64,000 nucleotides of DNA, from NCBI GenBank assembly GCA_019096065.1, contig JAGUCH010000004.1, positions 2,480,001 to 2,544,000 of the forward strand, written 5' to 3'. The DNA comes from Paracyclopina nana. Taxonomy: Eukaryota; Arthropoda; Copepoda; Cyclopoida; Cyclopettidae. Made by a program: the position numbers and the translations under genes. This document shows positions 45,102 to 55,763 of this stretch, piece after piece. Within the stretch, counting starts at the first letter, position 1; each line of letters starts with the position of its first letter. A model generated the notes under the pieces. The model made no database searches and was not told where the DNA came from. It saw only the letters and a list, made by a program, of their open reading frames with translations.

Positions 45102-47904
45102 TTATTGACTATCGGAGCCCTCAGCTTGCTCCAGAATGACTTCAAATGAGAATGGGATGAAAATGTAGCCATCTCCCTTGTAGAACTTGGACTGGAACTC
45201 CACCCAGTGAAGACGAAGCGTGTGCAGGAAAGCTGACAAGCCTTCCATCAAGCAGAGAATACTGACCGTCAACATGGCCCAAAAGGCAAAGATCACCCAC
45301 AAAATGACACCTCCATACCTGCAGACAAAAATAACTGTCATGAGCATAATTATGCAATGAAAGGCAACAAATAGAAATTACCAAGTAGCAATGGAAAGGC
45401 CATTTCTCAAGACCATGTTCCACAAGACTTCGGACAACTGCGCATGAGCTAGAGACAAGGCCCACAACCTCAAGTATGAAGCGGTGTGAGAGACAGAGCC
45501 TAGAACGTATTCGATGGTGTGGATTGCCTGCAGAATGAAGCATTCCACGGTGTCAAAGTTCTCCTCGTGAGAGTCCACTGCCCCACCAGATCCGTTAACG
45601 TTGTGCTGTCTAGCAGACGCTTTTTGGTTATGTTGTCGCATCAGCATGAACGGTTTTACAATCAGCATCCAGGGCACGCACAAAACTGCCACGACCACAA
45701 GCAGCTTTTGGATGCCTCCTTGCCCAGCAAACATGTAGCCATCACAGCCAGGCTCAGCTAAATATGTAAAATTAGCACGAGTGCATGATGCATTGGGAAA
45801 TGTCACATTACCTGTGTTGTCTTTGAACAAGACCATGTTGATGAACGTGATGAGAATCGAGGGTGCACAACGCTCAGAATTGGCAAAATCCTCAGCATTG
45901 GCGCCATACATGGTCCACTTCATCCACATGAGAATGGTCAAGTAGCCAAACATGCAAGACATGAAGATGACCTGCGGGATGAACTCGGCAAAAATGTTAA
46001 GCGGTTTCTTGAAGTAGGTCGCGTTCCAGTAAGACAAGAAGACTCCAAACATCATGTGGATCACGCCGAGAATGATGGAGACCTTCATTTTGAAGGAATT
46101 CAAGAAGACGATCTTGTTTTCCGAAATCTGCCACGCGGGGTCAATACCGAACGGATAGGGAGTTCCGTAGTAGTCAGTCGGCCTTCGTGGGTTGATCAGC
46201 ATGTCCTTCCTGTCCATGATCTCCTCAGGAGTCAGGCTCGCCTGCCAAGACGATCCAAAGACATTGAGAGACTTTGAAAAGATGTCGTTGTAGATCAGCC
46301 CAGTGTATATGGAGAACATCGCCATTAGTGTGATAAGATAACGGCCGTTAAAGAAGTACTTCCAGATCTCATTGTCGATTTTGCGAGCCTCCAGCATCTT
46401 CTCTTTGATGCACATGTAGAGGCCAAAGCAGAGCATGATGACCCCATGGCCAGCGTCGCCAAACATGACAGCAAACAGGAAGGGAAATGTGATGATTGTG
46501 TATACTGCAGGATTGGCCTCTTGGTAAGTGGCTACTCCATAAGCATTGATCAAGGCCTGGAAGGCTCCCGTGTACTTGTTGGTCCTGAAGAACGTCGGAG
46601 GCGACTCTCTTGTGTTCATCTGGTTCAAGATTGGTGCCACTGTTGAGCCAGACTTTTCAGTGCCTCTTCTTAGCGCCAATTGGATGGCCTCAATGTCAGC
46701 CGTTGGAATCCAGCATTCGGCGATCAAGCATTTTTGGGTGACGTCCAGATTGAACATGTTCAACGTGTGGTAGATGGCCTTGATTTTCCTGACCTTGACA
46801 AACCAGCACTTGATGTTTTTGGCTGCTGCCACTAAAACACGATGGCGATGGTCGTTCGTCTGACCGAGCACAGTGTTTAAATCCTCCAGCCTTTGCATGA
46901 CTCCAACGGCCATTTCTCTTCTGTCCGCAGCTTGGTCGGGGCAAGGATATAAGGTGGCTCTGAAGCCTTCGCAAATTTTCTTCACTCTTGACTTGAGTTG
47001 CTCGCCTTGGAAAAAGATGATGAACACAGATTTGTACACTTCATCTCCTTGGCCAATTTGTGGATCTTCCAGAGGATCTTCAATTTCAGCCTGGCGCAAA
47101 AATACGTTTCCTCGGCAAGCTCGCCAGAGCATTCTTTCAAAAGCTGGAATCCTCTCCCTAATGAAGAGATGGCCATAAAAAAGCTAATGACTGTAGATAG
47201 CATTGATGATCTCACCTGAGAATGACACCAGCTACAAATCCAAGCTGAAGGCCGCTAGTTTGTCCGCCTTCGTCACTGATGAGCTGCTGGTGCTGCCCAA
47301 CAGGTCCGCCTTCAAGTTGGTCTTGCTCTTCGAAAAATTGCTGGGTCTTACGCAGAATGTGCTTCAGCTCTGTAAGCTCTAAAAAGTTTTTCTTCAAGGC
47401 TTCCGCGTTTTGGTTCACTTCTTTCAGCTCGTGCTCAAGTTTCTCAAAGGTCGCCTCCAAATCAATCATTTCCCTTGGCTGAGGGGCTTCCATGGAGGAG
47501 TCTCCAGAGTCCATCATTGGGATGTCGTCTTTCTTAATCTCCTTCTCCAAAAACCTCAACTTGCGCTCCATTTCATCGCATCTTCGTACCTCGTTGACAA
47601 ACTTGCGCTGAAAAGCTGAAGTGTCTGGATTCAAGTCCCTGAATTGGACCAAGCCAAGCTCTCCAAGCTCTGACACGCAAGCATAGGCAGCCTCCGATTG
47701 CAAAAAGAGCTGACAAAGGGCCATCTCTTCGCTGCGAAATAGGCTGCTATTTCCTCCCGATGAAGTGATGGGTCCACCGCCGTACGCCTGGCCTTGTCCA
47801 TTGTTGTCATAGCCTTGCTCCTGGAGCTGGTAATTCTCGCCATAATCCTCAGTGCCATATCCCTGAGTGTTGTCGCCATTGTAGGCGTAGTCTTGATCCT
47901 CCAT
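45102..47904 (-). CDS. Vha100: V-type H+-ATPase 100-kDa a subunit with novel N-terminal extension
   Basis: Subunit a of the membrane V0 sector supplies the proton half-channels. Minus-strand exons 47904-47216, 47157-45812, 45757-45382 and 45318-45102 join in phase to about 875 residues. From residue 57 the family pattern runs [36 protein letters not shown], then the membrane half with FGDAGHG and [19 protein letters not shown]. Arg775 in that last block is the essential proton-path arginine. The 54-bp intron 45811-45758 is open in frame but has clean splice signals and removing it restores the family spacing. The first about 56 residues are Gly, Tyr, Gln and Asn rich and are absent from usual a subunits, which begin MGxLFRSEEM. 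An AATAAA overlaps the stop codon. Confidence 0.92.
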
Positions 47905-49294
47905 GGCGACAGCCTGTCAAAAGAATAAATGGGTCAACGTTTTCAACAGGAAGTCGAAGAAATGCTTGAATACCGATATAGCGGCTTGCAAACAAAGCCG
48001 AAGTTTTTCATTAAAAAGAATCATGACAGAGCTATATATAGTTTTTTGCCTCGGTCGATTTGGCGAGATCTGTTATTAAGATAAATATAGCTGAATTCTT
48101 ACCCGAGCAGCAAAGAATTTCCCACAAAATTCGCTAGGTCACGAGAGTTGCTATTGATTCGCACCAGATGTTGTGGAGAAAGCTCAAGTCTCTCCTTCCT
48201 TGGCTAGCCTGACCACCTTACTCAAGCTTGGAGGCTAGAAAGGCCTTCTCTAAAAAAGACCAGGATCTGACAGCAAGGCACGGCTAGAGAAACGACTGTT
48301 CGAACAGAAGAACAAGCAAATCTTTTGTTACATATTTGAAGAATTTTTAAGGGCTAATCTCTAAAAATGACCTATGATTTGCAAATTCTATTGTGGTTTT
48401 TCATTGTAAATTAAGTTCGATTTATGTTAGATTTTTATGTAAAATAGTAGTTTCAATTGCAAGGATTCATGAAGGTAGCTTGAAATTTTTGTTTGCACTT
48501 CTTTGTCGAGAGAGATTTTTACGGGGAAAGCGTATTAACAGTAACTATTGTATCCTTTTTTCAGTTACGCGCTGCCAGTGATTCATAATTTTAAGTTATA
48601 AGAAATCTTCCCCGTTAGGCTGTGCGCGGAAAACTAAATATCATGAGCAATGACCATTTTTACAATTAAAATCGTATTAGGGTGAGTAGAACCCATAGAA
48701 AGATGCCCGAAATCTTCCATTTTAAGCTCCACAACCGAAGAGCGTTACCAAAAAAAGGGATGCCGTTGATTTATACAAGCTCATGTTTGGTTAAAGTTCT
48801 GTCAACAAAAACTTCTGTTCGTTGATCAGCTTTTGTTGGCAAAATGCAAAAATTGCAAATGCTCTGATGATTGCTATCTTAATAAATGCGGCAAGATTAG
48901 ACGGAGGTCGAGCCGTAAAATCTAAGGTGCAAAATAGCGTCACTCACTAGATTTGATAGGAAGAGAGTGTTAAAATAGCCTAACATTTGCACACTTTAAA
49001 GAGTTTTTGAATATTGAGAATGAAGTATTTCGAAGGAGTGGGAGGAATAAGCTATAATTTTGATCATTTGGAGCAGGAAAAAAGTTGGCTCGCCTTGAAA
49101 ATTCGATCCTTTGGTCACTTTTTGCTTGTTAGTTGTTACCGCACGACTTCTGCAGCAGCGTTGCTCCATGGCTTTCTAAAAGTCAGCCGCGGCCAATAGC
49201 CGACAATGTTTTGCATCGATCGAGCTGCAAAGATCGCAGTGGCCGCTTTCCATGAGCAGTTTTAAGAAGAATCCGGCCGATTAGCAGGAAAAGT
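47905..49294. other. Intergenic between divergent V-ATPase and ZDHHC24-like genes
   Basis: Expected to contain both promoters and V-ATPase 5' UTR exons. A CTATATATAG word lies at about 48031-48040. No coding block was recognised. Confidence 0.4.
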
Positions 49295-50152
49295 ATGGCT
49301 CGCAGAAAAGGCCGCCTTTTCCCCCGCCAAGTGTCTGACATCGGCGCCTTCATTTTCGTGTGCTGCATGATTCCAGCCACCTACGTGTACGAGGTGGGCC
49401 TTGTGCTGCCCAACCTCTACTACCAAGAGGCTTACATGAGCTACCTCATGCACATGGCCGTCGGCTTTTTCCTCCTGTTCAACCTCACGGGCAACTTTTG
49501 CGGCCTTTGGCTCACCGACACGAGCACCAGGTTCGTCGTGCTGCCCTCGGTGATCAAGAATTCCAGGTGGAAGTTTTGCGCCTCGTGCGAAAGTGTCACT
49601 CCTCCGCGCTCCTGGCACTGCAACATTTGCAACATTTGTATTCTGAAGAGGGAGCACCATTGCATGTTTGTTGGGTATTGCGTGGGCCATCGCAATCATC
49701 GCTACTTCTGCCTCTTCCTCTTCTACATGTGGGTCTCTGTCATCTACTGCTCCTACTTCAACACGGCCTTCCTGGTGCCCCAACTCAGCGAGGCCTCGTG
49801 GTCGCAAATTCTTAAGTTCATTTTCCCCATGGTCATGCTGATGACAGGCCTGGATGCATCCTGGCTCCAGGTCTACATCTTCTTCTGGAGCGTCCACTTT
49901 GCGGCCTTCCTGCTCACCTCGGTCCTTCTCTTGTACCATGTCAATCTTGTGCTGAAAGGCCGCACAACCTTCGAGAACAACAATAATGTCAACATTTACC
50001 ACTTGGGCTGGAAGCAGAACCTGCTGGAGGTCTTTGGCCGCAATTGGCGCAAGGCCATCATCTGGCCAATGGCTCCTTCCTCTCTGCCCCACAATGGAGT
50101 TGACTGGGACACCGCCGAGTCCTGGAGGCAGGAGGGACCAAAGAACAGATGA
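49295..50152 (+). CDS. ZDHHC24: ZDHHC24-like protein S-acyltransferase with EHHC motif
   Basis: A single-exon gene of 285 residues. DHHC enzymes transfer palmitate from CoA to protein cysteines through an autoacylated Cys. The cysteine-rich domain has FCASC, PPRSWHCNICNICILKRE, then HHCMFVGYCVGHRNHRYF. The motif is Glu120-His-His-Cys123 rather than Asp-His-His-Cys. Several hydrophobic helices lie on either side. The C-terminal YHLGWKQNL, RNWRKAIIWPM and NGVDWDT align with the ends of ZDHHC24 proteins, so the length is normal. The gene is clearly more G+C rich than its neighbours and lacks introns, unlike most genes here, which suggests a retrocopy. Asp to Glu keeps the charge, but in tested DHHC enzymes changes in the motif often lower activity. 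Confidence 0.88.
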   Translation: MARRKGRLFPRQVSDIGAFIFVCCMIPATYVYEVGLVLPNLYYQEAYMSYLMHMAVGFFLLFNLTGNFCGLWLTDTSTRFVVLPSVIKNSRWKFCASCESVTPPRSWHCNICNICILKREHHCMFVGYCVGHRNHRYFCLFLFYMWVSVIYCSYFNTAFLVPQLSEASWSQILKFIFPMVMLMTGLDASWLQVYIFFWSVHFAAFLLTSVLLLYHVNLVLKGRTTFENNNNVNIYHLGWKQNLLEVFGRNWRKAIIWPMAPSSLPHNGVDWDTAESWRQEGPKNR

Positions 50153-50359
50153 GGGTTAGAGTTGGCCTCGCTTATGCAAATGAGTGAGGCCATCGAGGCG
50201 GGCAGATTTCGCTTCTCCGACCAGAACAGCCCGCAAGGTGCGTCAGCTAATGGGATGCCTGATTTCAACCACAAGAACCCAGCAGACTGGCTCCACAAGA
50301 GAAATGCCCCTGGCCCATCCGACGAGGAACTCGAGAGCCTTTTGAGAAAGTGCGAATAA
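50153..50359 (+). other. 68-codon ORF in frame with ZDHHC24 behind one TGA
   Basis: Directly after the TGA at 50150-50152 the same frame stays open to the TAA at 50357-50359. It encodes a polar, protein-like segment that includes RFRFSDQNSPQGAS, PADWLHKRNAPGP and SDEELESLLRKCE. No intron with usable signals would remove the TGA. It could be a readthrough C-terminal extension, a recent nonsense mutation, or an independent small ORF starting at the ATG at 50174. Confidence 0.45.
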
Positions 50360-50414
50360 TAATGCAGCTTAGAGTGTACAGAATCGAAATTGTCAAAGCG
50401 CTAGTCCAAGCAAG

Positions 50415-50420
50415 AATAAA
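50415..50420 (+). terminator. Poly(A) signal AATAAA of the ZDHHC24-like gene
   Basis: AATAAA lies 56 bases after the TAA that closes the in-frame downstream ORF, followed by an A/T-rich run. It suggests that this ORF is on the same mRNA. Confidence 0.6.
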
Positions 50421-50611
50421 AAAATCCGTTTAAGTCCATCAATTATTTTTTATTTCATTTTTTTAAAAAGAAAGACGTCGCCAACATGATTATGAAGAAT
50501 GGCTGGAAGACAGTACCATCATTTTTATAGTATATATGATACACAGGGCACAGAGGCTGTACAGCGTTTGTAAAAACACCAATTACTATGGTTCTAGTAA
50601 ATGGTGTAATA

Positions 50612-51288
50612 TAGTGATGGAACGAGTCGAAAAAATTGGGTCCGAGCGAGTTCCGAGTTGCTGAAAAAATTTCCTAGCGAGTTCGAGTTGCCTCTAATGG
50701 AAAACGAGTTCGGTCGAGTTGGCAAAATCCAAGTTATTTCGAGTTTCAAGCATTGCTGCATAACCTGCATTCAGTGCATTGTTAATTGAATTTTTTATCA
50801 TATTTTAGCTAGAAATTAATTGATTGGAAAACTGTCCTACAAGAAGATATCAGTCAAGAACAATTCACAAGTTACTTTGCAAAAGTATTAGCAAATTTTT
50901 AATTAGCCATATTTGAATATTGAGCAGTTTGGCCAAATTGTTCCGAGTTCTCCCGAAATTTTTTTCGAGCGAGTTCGAGTTAAGGTCCTTTCCATGTGCT
51001 CACTTTTGGTTTTGAGGCACAAAAAAATGTACCACGCAAAATCGTTTTTGCAAGACCGTTTTCATTGTTTATTTACGTTTTTGTTTACTTTTTACGCACT
51101 GGATGTTTACTTATTTGTTTACTTCTTTTGCTACTTGCCAAAGACCAATTTTTTTGTACCATCAAAAACCGTTCTTCAGTTTTATTTTTTGAACAAGCAC
51201 ATGGAAAGGTCCTAAATGCCTATGTCCGAGTCCGAGTCGAGTTAGCCTTTCGAGTTACCGAGTCGAGTTCAAACTCGTTCCATCACTA
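50612..51288. mobile_element. hAT-like non-autonomous element with GAGTT-rich ends
   Basis: The 677-bp element starts TAGTGATGGAACGAGT and ends with the exact inverse, ACTCGTTCCATCACTA. TAGTGATGG-type tips resemble hAT ends. The sub-terminal parts are packed with GAGTT/CGAGTT words. No clear 8-bp target duplication is seen, so insertion is old or flanks have diverged. It is itself interrupted by another element. Confidence 0.65.
50984..51213. mobile_element. MITE family C nested in the hAT-like element
   Basis: A 230-bp insert with inverted ends GGTCCTTTCCATGTGCT and, at the right, AGCACATGGAAAGGTCC. It is flanked by TAA at 50981-50983 and 51214-51216. The TAA duplication and GG-starting tips again point to the PIF/Harbinger group. 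No coding capacity. Confidence 0.78.
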
Positions 51289-51364
51289 CATCAGCTGATG
51301 CAAAGTGTCCCTACTTGTGTATACAAGGCTTTGGCTGGGTCCAAGTTCTGGAGTCACTATCATC
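51289..51364. promoter_or_regulatory. Short 5' flank of the coiled-coil gene
   Basis: Only 76 bp separate the transposon edge from the ATG of the following gene, so the hAT-like element probably forms part of its promoter or 5' UTR region. No TATA box is visible. Confidence 0.3.
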
Positions 51365-52609
51365 ATGGCTTTACTGCTGGAACTCACTGAAGAATTGGAG
51401 GATTCTTTAGAAGTGTTGGACGTCTTGAGTACAATTCATGAAAAAGAGCTACGTGAGTGGAAAGTGAAAGAGGCTAATTTTGTGAAAACACAAGTTGAAC
51501 TCATATCCAAGAATGATGCCTTGAAGGCACAAAACTATGAGCTTGTCCAATCGTTCAGCCTTCTCAAGGCCGAATTTTCAGCTTTGCAGACCGAGCATGT
51601 CTGTAGTGCAGACAAAATTGCAGCTTTAAGGAGCGTTGCCAGAGCTCTGGAGGCTGAAAACCAACTACTGGCTTGTGAAAAAGAGCATTTGGAGCAGTTC
51701 AAGAACCAATTTTGCAGAGACAATGGATCATTAAAGGTTGCCGTGGACCAGATCGACTCCTTGAGGCGACAAGTCAACACTAAAAATGAAGAGCTCAAAT
51801 TCCTGCATAAGCATGCTGAGTACCAAGAAGCCGAGAAAATCAAAATCGTCCAAAAGTTGGCTCAAGTTGAGCACGACTGTGATCTCAAAACGCATTCATT
51901 GAACAATCTGAAGGCTCAATTGAGCGACAAAACTGACACTCTCGAGGCACTGAGATTGGCTAAGCGAGATGTGGAAGTGAGGCTGCAAAATAACTGGATA
52001 GACAAGAAAGCCCTGAGTCAAAAGAATGACCAATTGGAAGCCTTAAAGTCGGAGCTTGCCATGCAAGAAAGCATGATGGAGGAAATGCATGTGAACCTCA
52101 GCAAGCAAATTGACGAAATCAACTTGTCCAAAGAGGCCGAAATCCAGGGCATAAAAGACACCTTTGCAAGCCTGTTTGACGAAAAAGCTCAGGAGTTGGA
52201 GCAAATCAGACAAGAGCATGAAAATGCAAAGGCAAAAATTGAGTCTCAGTCAAGAATGATCAGTGATTTGGAATTCAGGGAAAAGGAGTTGAGCAAAATG
52301 CTGGAGAAAAAGCAGGACTGCCACCACAGAGAGTTTGACAAAACGTACAACCAAATGGTTGACGAGATAGCTATGCTGCAACGAAATGCCAAGACCAGTG
52401 AAGGTGAACTCAAGAATCTGAGGCTGCTATTTTACGACTTGCAAAACTTTGTGAAATCTCCACCACCATTACCCTCCATTAGCGTAGAAAACAAAGCTGT
52501 CCTGGTTGAAGCTGATTCTAGTCAAGACTGCAATGGCGTTAGTATAAATGAGGATTCAAGAAACCATACGACTTCCAAAAAGAAACGAGGAAGAAGGAAC
52601 AAAAGATAA
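51365..52609 (+). CDS. Long coiled-coil protein, family unknown
   Basis: A single-exon ORF of 414 residues. The ATG at 51365 is used because the codons upstream belong to the transposon flank. From about residue 5 to 365 it is almost unbroken heptad-like sequence rich in Leu, Glu, Lys and Gln with no Pro, typical of an extended parallel coiled coil. After that come a proline patch (SPPPLPS), a Ser/Asp-rich stretch and a very basic tail (SKKKRGRRNK) that may be a nuclear signal. I recognise no named family. It stands 172 bp upstream of the RNF212-like gene on the same strand. Confidence 0.75.
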   Translation: MALLLELTEELEDSLEVLDVLSTIHEKELREWKVKEANFVKTQVELISKNDALKAQNYELVQSFSLLKAEFSALQTEHVCSADKIAALRSVARALEAENQLLACEKEHLEQFKNQFCRDNGSLKVAVDQIDSLRRQVNTKNEELKFLHKHAEYQEAEKIKIVQKLAQVEHDCDLKTHSLNNLKAQLSDKTDTLEALRLAKRDVEVRLQNNWIDKKALSQKNDQLEALKSELAMQESMMEEMHVNLSKQIDEINLSKEAEIQGIKDTFASLFDEKAQELEQIRQEHENAKAKIESQSRMISDLEFREKELSKMLEKKQDCHHREFDKTYNQMVDEIAMLQRNAKTSEGELKNLRLLFYDLQNFVKSPPPLPSISVENKAVLVEADSSQDCNGVSINEDSRNHTTSKKKRGRRNKR

Positions 52610-52781
52610 ACTACTGCTCTTTTAGCTTGTGACATTTTAACCTCTTCCAAAGAATTATGCACTTTCAAACGAAATCATAAACGACAAATTACTATGGATT
52701 ATAATCGGGATTAATTAATTAATCAATCTAAGAAATTTTCCGCGAAACAGTCGAGAGTCAAAAATCCATTTGTAAGAAAGC

Positions 52782-53479
52782 ATGTTTTGGGTTCATTGCA
52801 ATAGATGTGGCCTTTTTATGGAGGACGCGATGGCCTCCATGTCTAATAATTCAGGGCGAGGTTTTGCCTTCTTCTTGACAAATTGTGGCCACATTTTCTG
52901 CTCAGGTTGTCTAAACCCCGAATTGAAATCAAAGTGTCACGTTTGCTCAGCTTTGGAAGTACGCTCGATTAAGCTGGAAAGTGGGATGAAGCCTGAAGTA
53001 AAAAGTGCTTTTTCGGATCTTGGTGCAATGTCCAAGTCCTTGAGCAAGACTCTTGACTTTCAACAAAGTCAGCTCAAAGTAGTTATGGCCATTTTTCGCC
53101 GAAACATGGCAGCCCTTGGAAATCAGTTAAGGTACCTAATTAAAAATTGATTGCGTGAATTTCAGCTCTATCTCGAAATAGGTTAATGAGCCAAGAGTCG
53201 ACAATGCTGAAAAAGCAACTTATGGAAGCTAACACGAAACTCAGGATTGTGGAGACTGAAAACGAAAAGCTGAAAGCAGCATTAAAAAGCCCCAGGCCGA
53301 GTCCCCATCTAGTGCTAAATAGCAATGGCAAGCCGGCAAATGCTGGATTTTTTAAGCCACTCGTCTCGCCTCAAGTCACGAGAAAGAGCGCTACAGAATT
53401 TATGGCATCGCCCTCTACGTTCAATTTTCACCTAAATACCTCTACTGGGTCTAGACGCACCTTTGCTGGATTATTCTAG
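52782..53479 (+). CDS. RNF212/Zip3/Vilya-like meiotic RING protein
   Basis: Two exons, 52782-53131 and 53182-53479, join in phase to 215 residues. The N-terminal RING-like domain has Cys6/Cys9 (CNRC), LTNCGHIFCSGC supplying Cys35, His37, Cys40 and Cys43, and Cys52/Cys55 (CHVC), a C3HC4 set. The order FCNRC ... LTNCGH-FC and a following coiled coil (residues about 95-150) plus a Ser/Pro/Thr-rich tail is the layout of the Zip3/RNF212/HEI10-related group. That group includes Drosophila Vilya, Narya and Nenya, SUMO or ubiquitin ligases that stabilise crossover sites in meiosis. The loop between the second and third cysteines is unusually long (25 residues). An AG 16 bases further upstream would run into a stop. 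Confidence 0.75.
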
Positions 53480-54706
53480 CGAATATTCAACTAATTAAAT
53501 CAGTAGATGTAACATATCCCAAGACATATCCAAGGAATGGTACATGATAGCTACTAGACATTTCCAGTTCAATTCACTGAGCTCGCGCGTCTTACGCTGT
53601 GATCATATCCTGATTGACGTTCAATAATCATTACCTGACTCCACATTGGCGTGGCTGGAAGCTTCCCAACATCTGTATTATTCTCAAGGTTTGTTCATCT
53701 ATTATTGATTCATATCAAGCTCCGTTTTGTATCATGATTATTATGGTCATTTTAAGTTACTACTATTTTTAATGCTTTTAAAATTAGCCTTTTACAAACG
53801 AACTTGAATTTTGTTGTGAACTTGATACATATGATTTAACATTTTTTTCGCTATTCAAAGCAAGTTTGATCCCAAGCGTTTTTAAGCTATACACAAAGGA
53901 GTAACGTGGACATTTCCTGCAAAGACTAGCTTGAAAAGAGTGTGCTACAGGTGTGTATAACTTAGATTAGAACTAATATTAGTTTTTGAGCCTAGACGTG
54001 GGAAAGCTTCTTTTTTTGGCATATTTGAATTGTCGTGCAAAGCATTTTTATAGATTCCCAAAGAGCACGTTGCTGAATTACAGCCAAAAACGTGAACATT
54101 TTTCAATCCTCTAGTCAAGCCTTTGTCTGACAGTTATCTGTGATGAGCCAATAAATCCACCTTTTTTGTTTTTTACATTAGCGTGATGTTCTGTTGCAAC
54201 CTTTCAATATTTTAACAAATCGAATTTTAAAGCGAAAATCAGCAGTATATCACAAAAAGGAATTTTTGTCAATCTAATGTTCCATCAAATTAAATTGTTC
54301 AATAAGGCAATTTGATTTCTGCGACTCTGCATAGCAAATGGATACTACCAGTTTCAGCAGCCTCAGCCAGGTTCGAGGTCATCCTCGGGTTTTAGAGCTG
54401 AACTAAGTTAGCAGTGCGCATGTCTCACGAGCACAATATCATATATTGCACAGAGGGGCAACTCAGCTTCATGTCTAAGTAGGTCAATCGAAAGCCACCT
54501 CCAGTCTCAGCCTCTTCCGTGTCAAATCTAGAATATTTGAGGCTTGAAAAGTTGGTGTGTTTTTTTGGACTTTGATTTACTCCAGAGTGCTTGCACGTAG
54601 AACTTGCAAGCGAGGAGTCAGCGCAGTTGACGTCAACGACTTGCCAGATGATGTCTGCCTAGGAAAAGTTTCATCAGATCAGCCAGTATTTTGCAGGCAA
54701 TCAAGC
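53480..54706. other. Intergenic before CHAC2, nothing certain
   Basis: No ORF or repeat was supported. The frame of CHAC2 stays open upstream of its ATG back to about 54557. A TTTGCAG acceptor 11 bases before the ATG suggests a 5' UTR intron instead. Confidence 0.4.
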
Positions 54707-55763
54707 ATGGCAGAAGATTACAGCAACAGCTTGTGGGTTTTTGGATATGGCTCCTTATGCTGGACGCCAGGCTTCAAATATGGTGATAGTGTCATAGGCC
54801 ACATTAAAGGTTTCTCAAGGAAATTTTGGCAAGGGAATACGACCCACAGAGGGACTCCTGAAAAGGTAATTTTTTCGCAGCCCCTATAAAAAAAGTGAGA
54901 TTTCATAGCTTAGCTGATTTAGCATTTTTGCGATTTTAAAAGCATCAAGTTCAAGCGTAGAATGCTTCGCTAAGCAAATAACTGGCTGCGCACGGAACTT
55001 TTTTCTTGCTTTCCCATACATGCTGTTCACTCTGTACAATAAGGGTCACGTTTGTTTTGAATGCTTCTTGGCTCGTGTCCTTGATATAAAATGCTTTCGT
55101 GCATGCATGCACTCACGCGTTTCTAACCAAACAATTCCAGCCTGGGAGAGTTGCGACCTTGATAGAAGACCGCGAGGCTATCACATATGGCATGGCCTTT
55201 CAGCTGATAAATGATGCGGCCTTGGACTATTTGAACAACAGAGAGGTTGCGCTTGGAGGCTACATATCTCACATCACGCTATTTCAGCCTCGAGACAAGT
55301 CGAGGTCGCCAATGCCGGTTCTGCTCTATGTGGCAACGCCTTCAAACAAGCACTGGCTTGGTCAAGCTCCAGTTGAGAGCATTGCTGACCAGGTACTTAA
55401 CAATTGACCATATGCACTCAAGGGCTTGATAGTTATGAACGATTTCTTCTGAAGGTTGTCGAGTGCCAAGGAGCAACAGGGCACAATGTCGAGTATGTCC
55501 TCAAGCTAGCTCAATGGATTAGACGGAGTCTTCCGGAAGTGCAGGATGAGCACCTGTTCGGCATAGAAGAGGCTGTCCTTAGGAAAATTGACGAACGTGG
55601 CCTCTGCCTTGTGAGCCTCATGGGCGATTCTGACGAGTTCCACGCTCATGCCTTGGAAAGTAACTCAGAAGCCAACCACGGCCACTCCAGTGATGAAGAC
55701 AAGGCCAAGCTTGGATTTTCTGCGCAAGTACGGCCCAAGTGCTTGCGTTGTGTCAAAGTGTAG
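54707..55763 (+). CDS. CHAC2: Glutathione-specific gamma-glutamylcyclotransferase (ChaC family)
   Basis: ChaC enzymes cleave cytosolic glutathione to 5-oxoproline and Cys-Gly. Exons 54707-54865, 55141-55392 and 55455-55763 join in phase 0 to 239 residues. [10 protein letters not shown] (residues 10-19) is the gamma-glutamyl-binding loop. [21 protein letters not shown] follows it, as in CHAC2, and the general acid-base residue is Glu88 in [10 protein letters not shown]. The region [21 protein letters not shown] and EDEHLF-like [10 protein letters not shown] completes the domain. About 50 residues of tail go beyond the usual end. Two extra residues sit between the Glu and the GGY turn. AATAAA occurs at 55857-55862, 94 bases past the stop. 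Confidence 0.92.

Noticed and set aside
47905-48120. TATATATAG as V-ATPase core promoter
   Set aside because: No initiator at a suitable distance could be matched and V-ATPase genes usually lack TATA boxes.
49262-50092. 276-codon minus-strand frame opposite ZDHHC24
   Set aside because: Stops are rare there because the gene is G+C rich. It starts beyond the sense gene logic and shows no domain.
54361-54400. Possible tRNA gene (GGTTCGAGG word)
   Set aside because: The B-box is not completed correctly and no cloverleaf arms or A-box pair with it.
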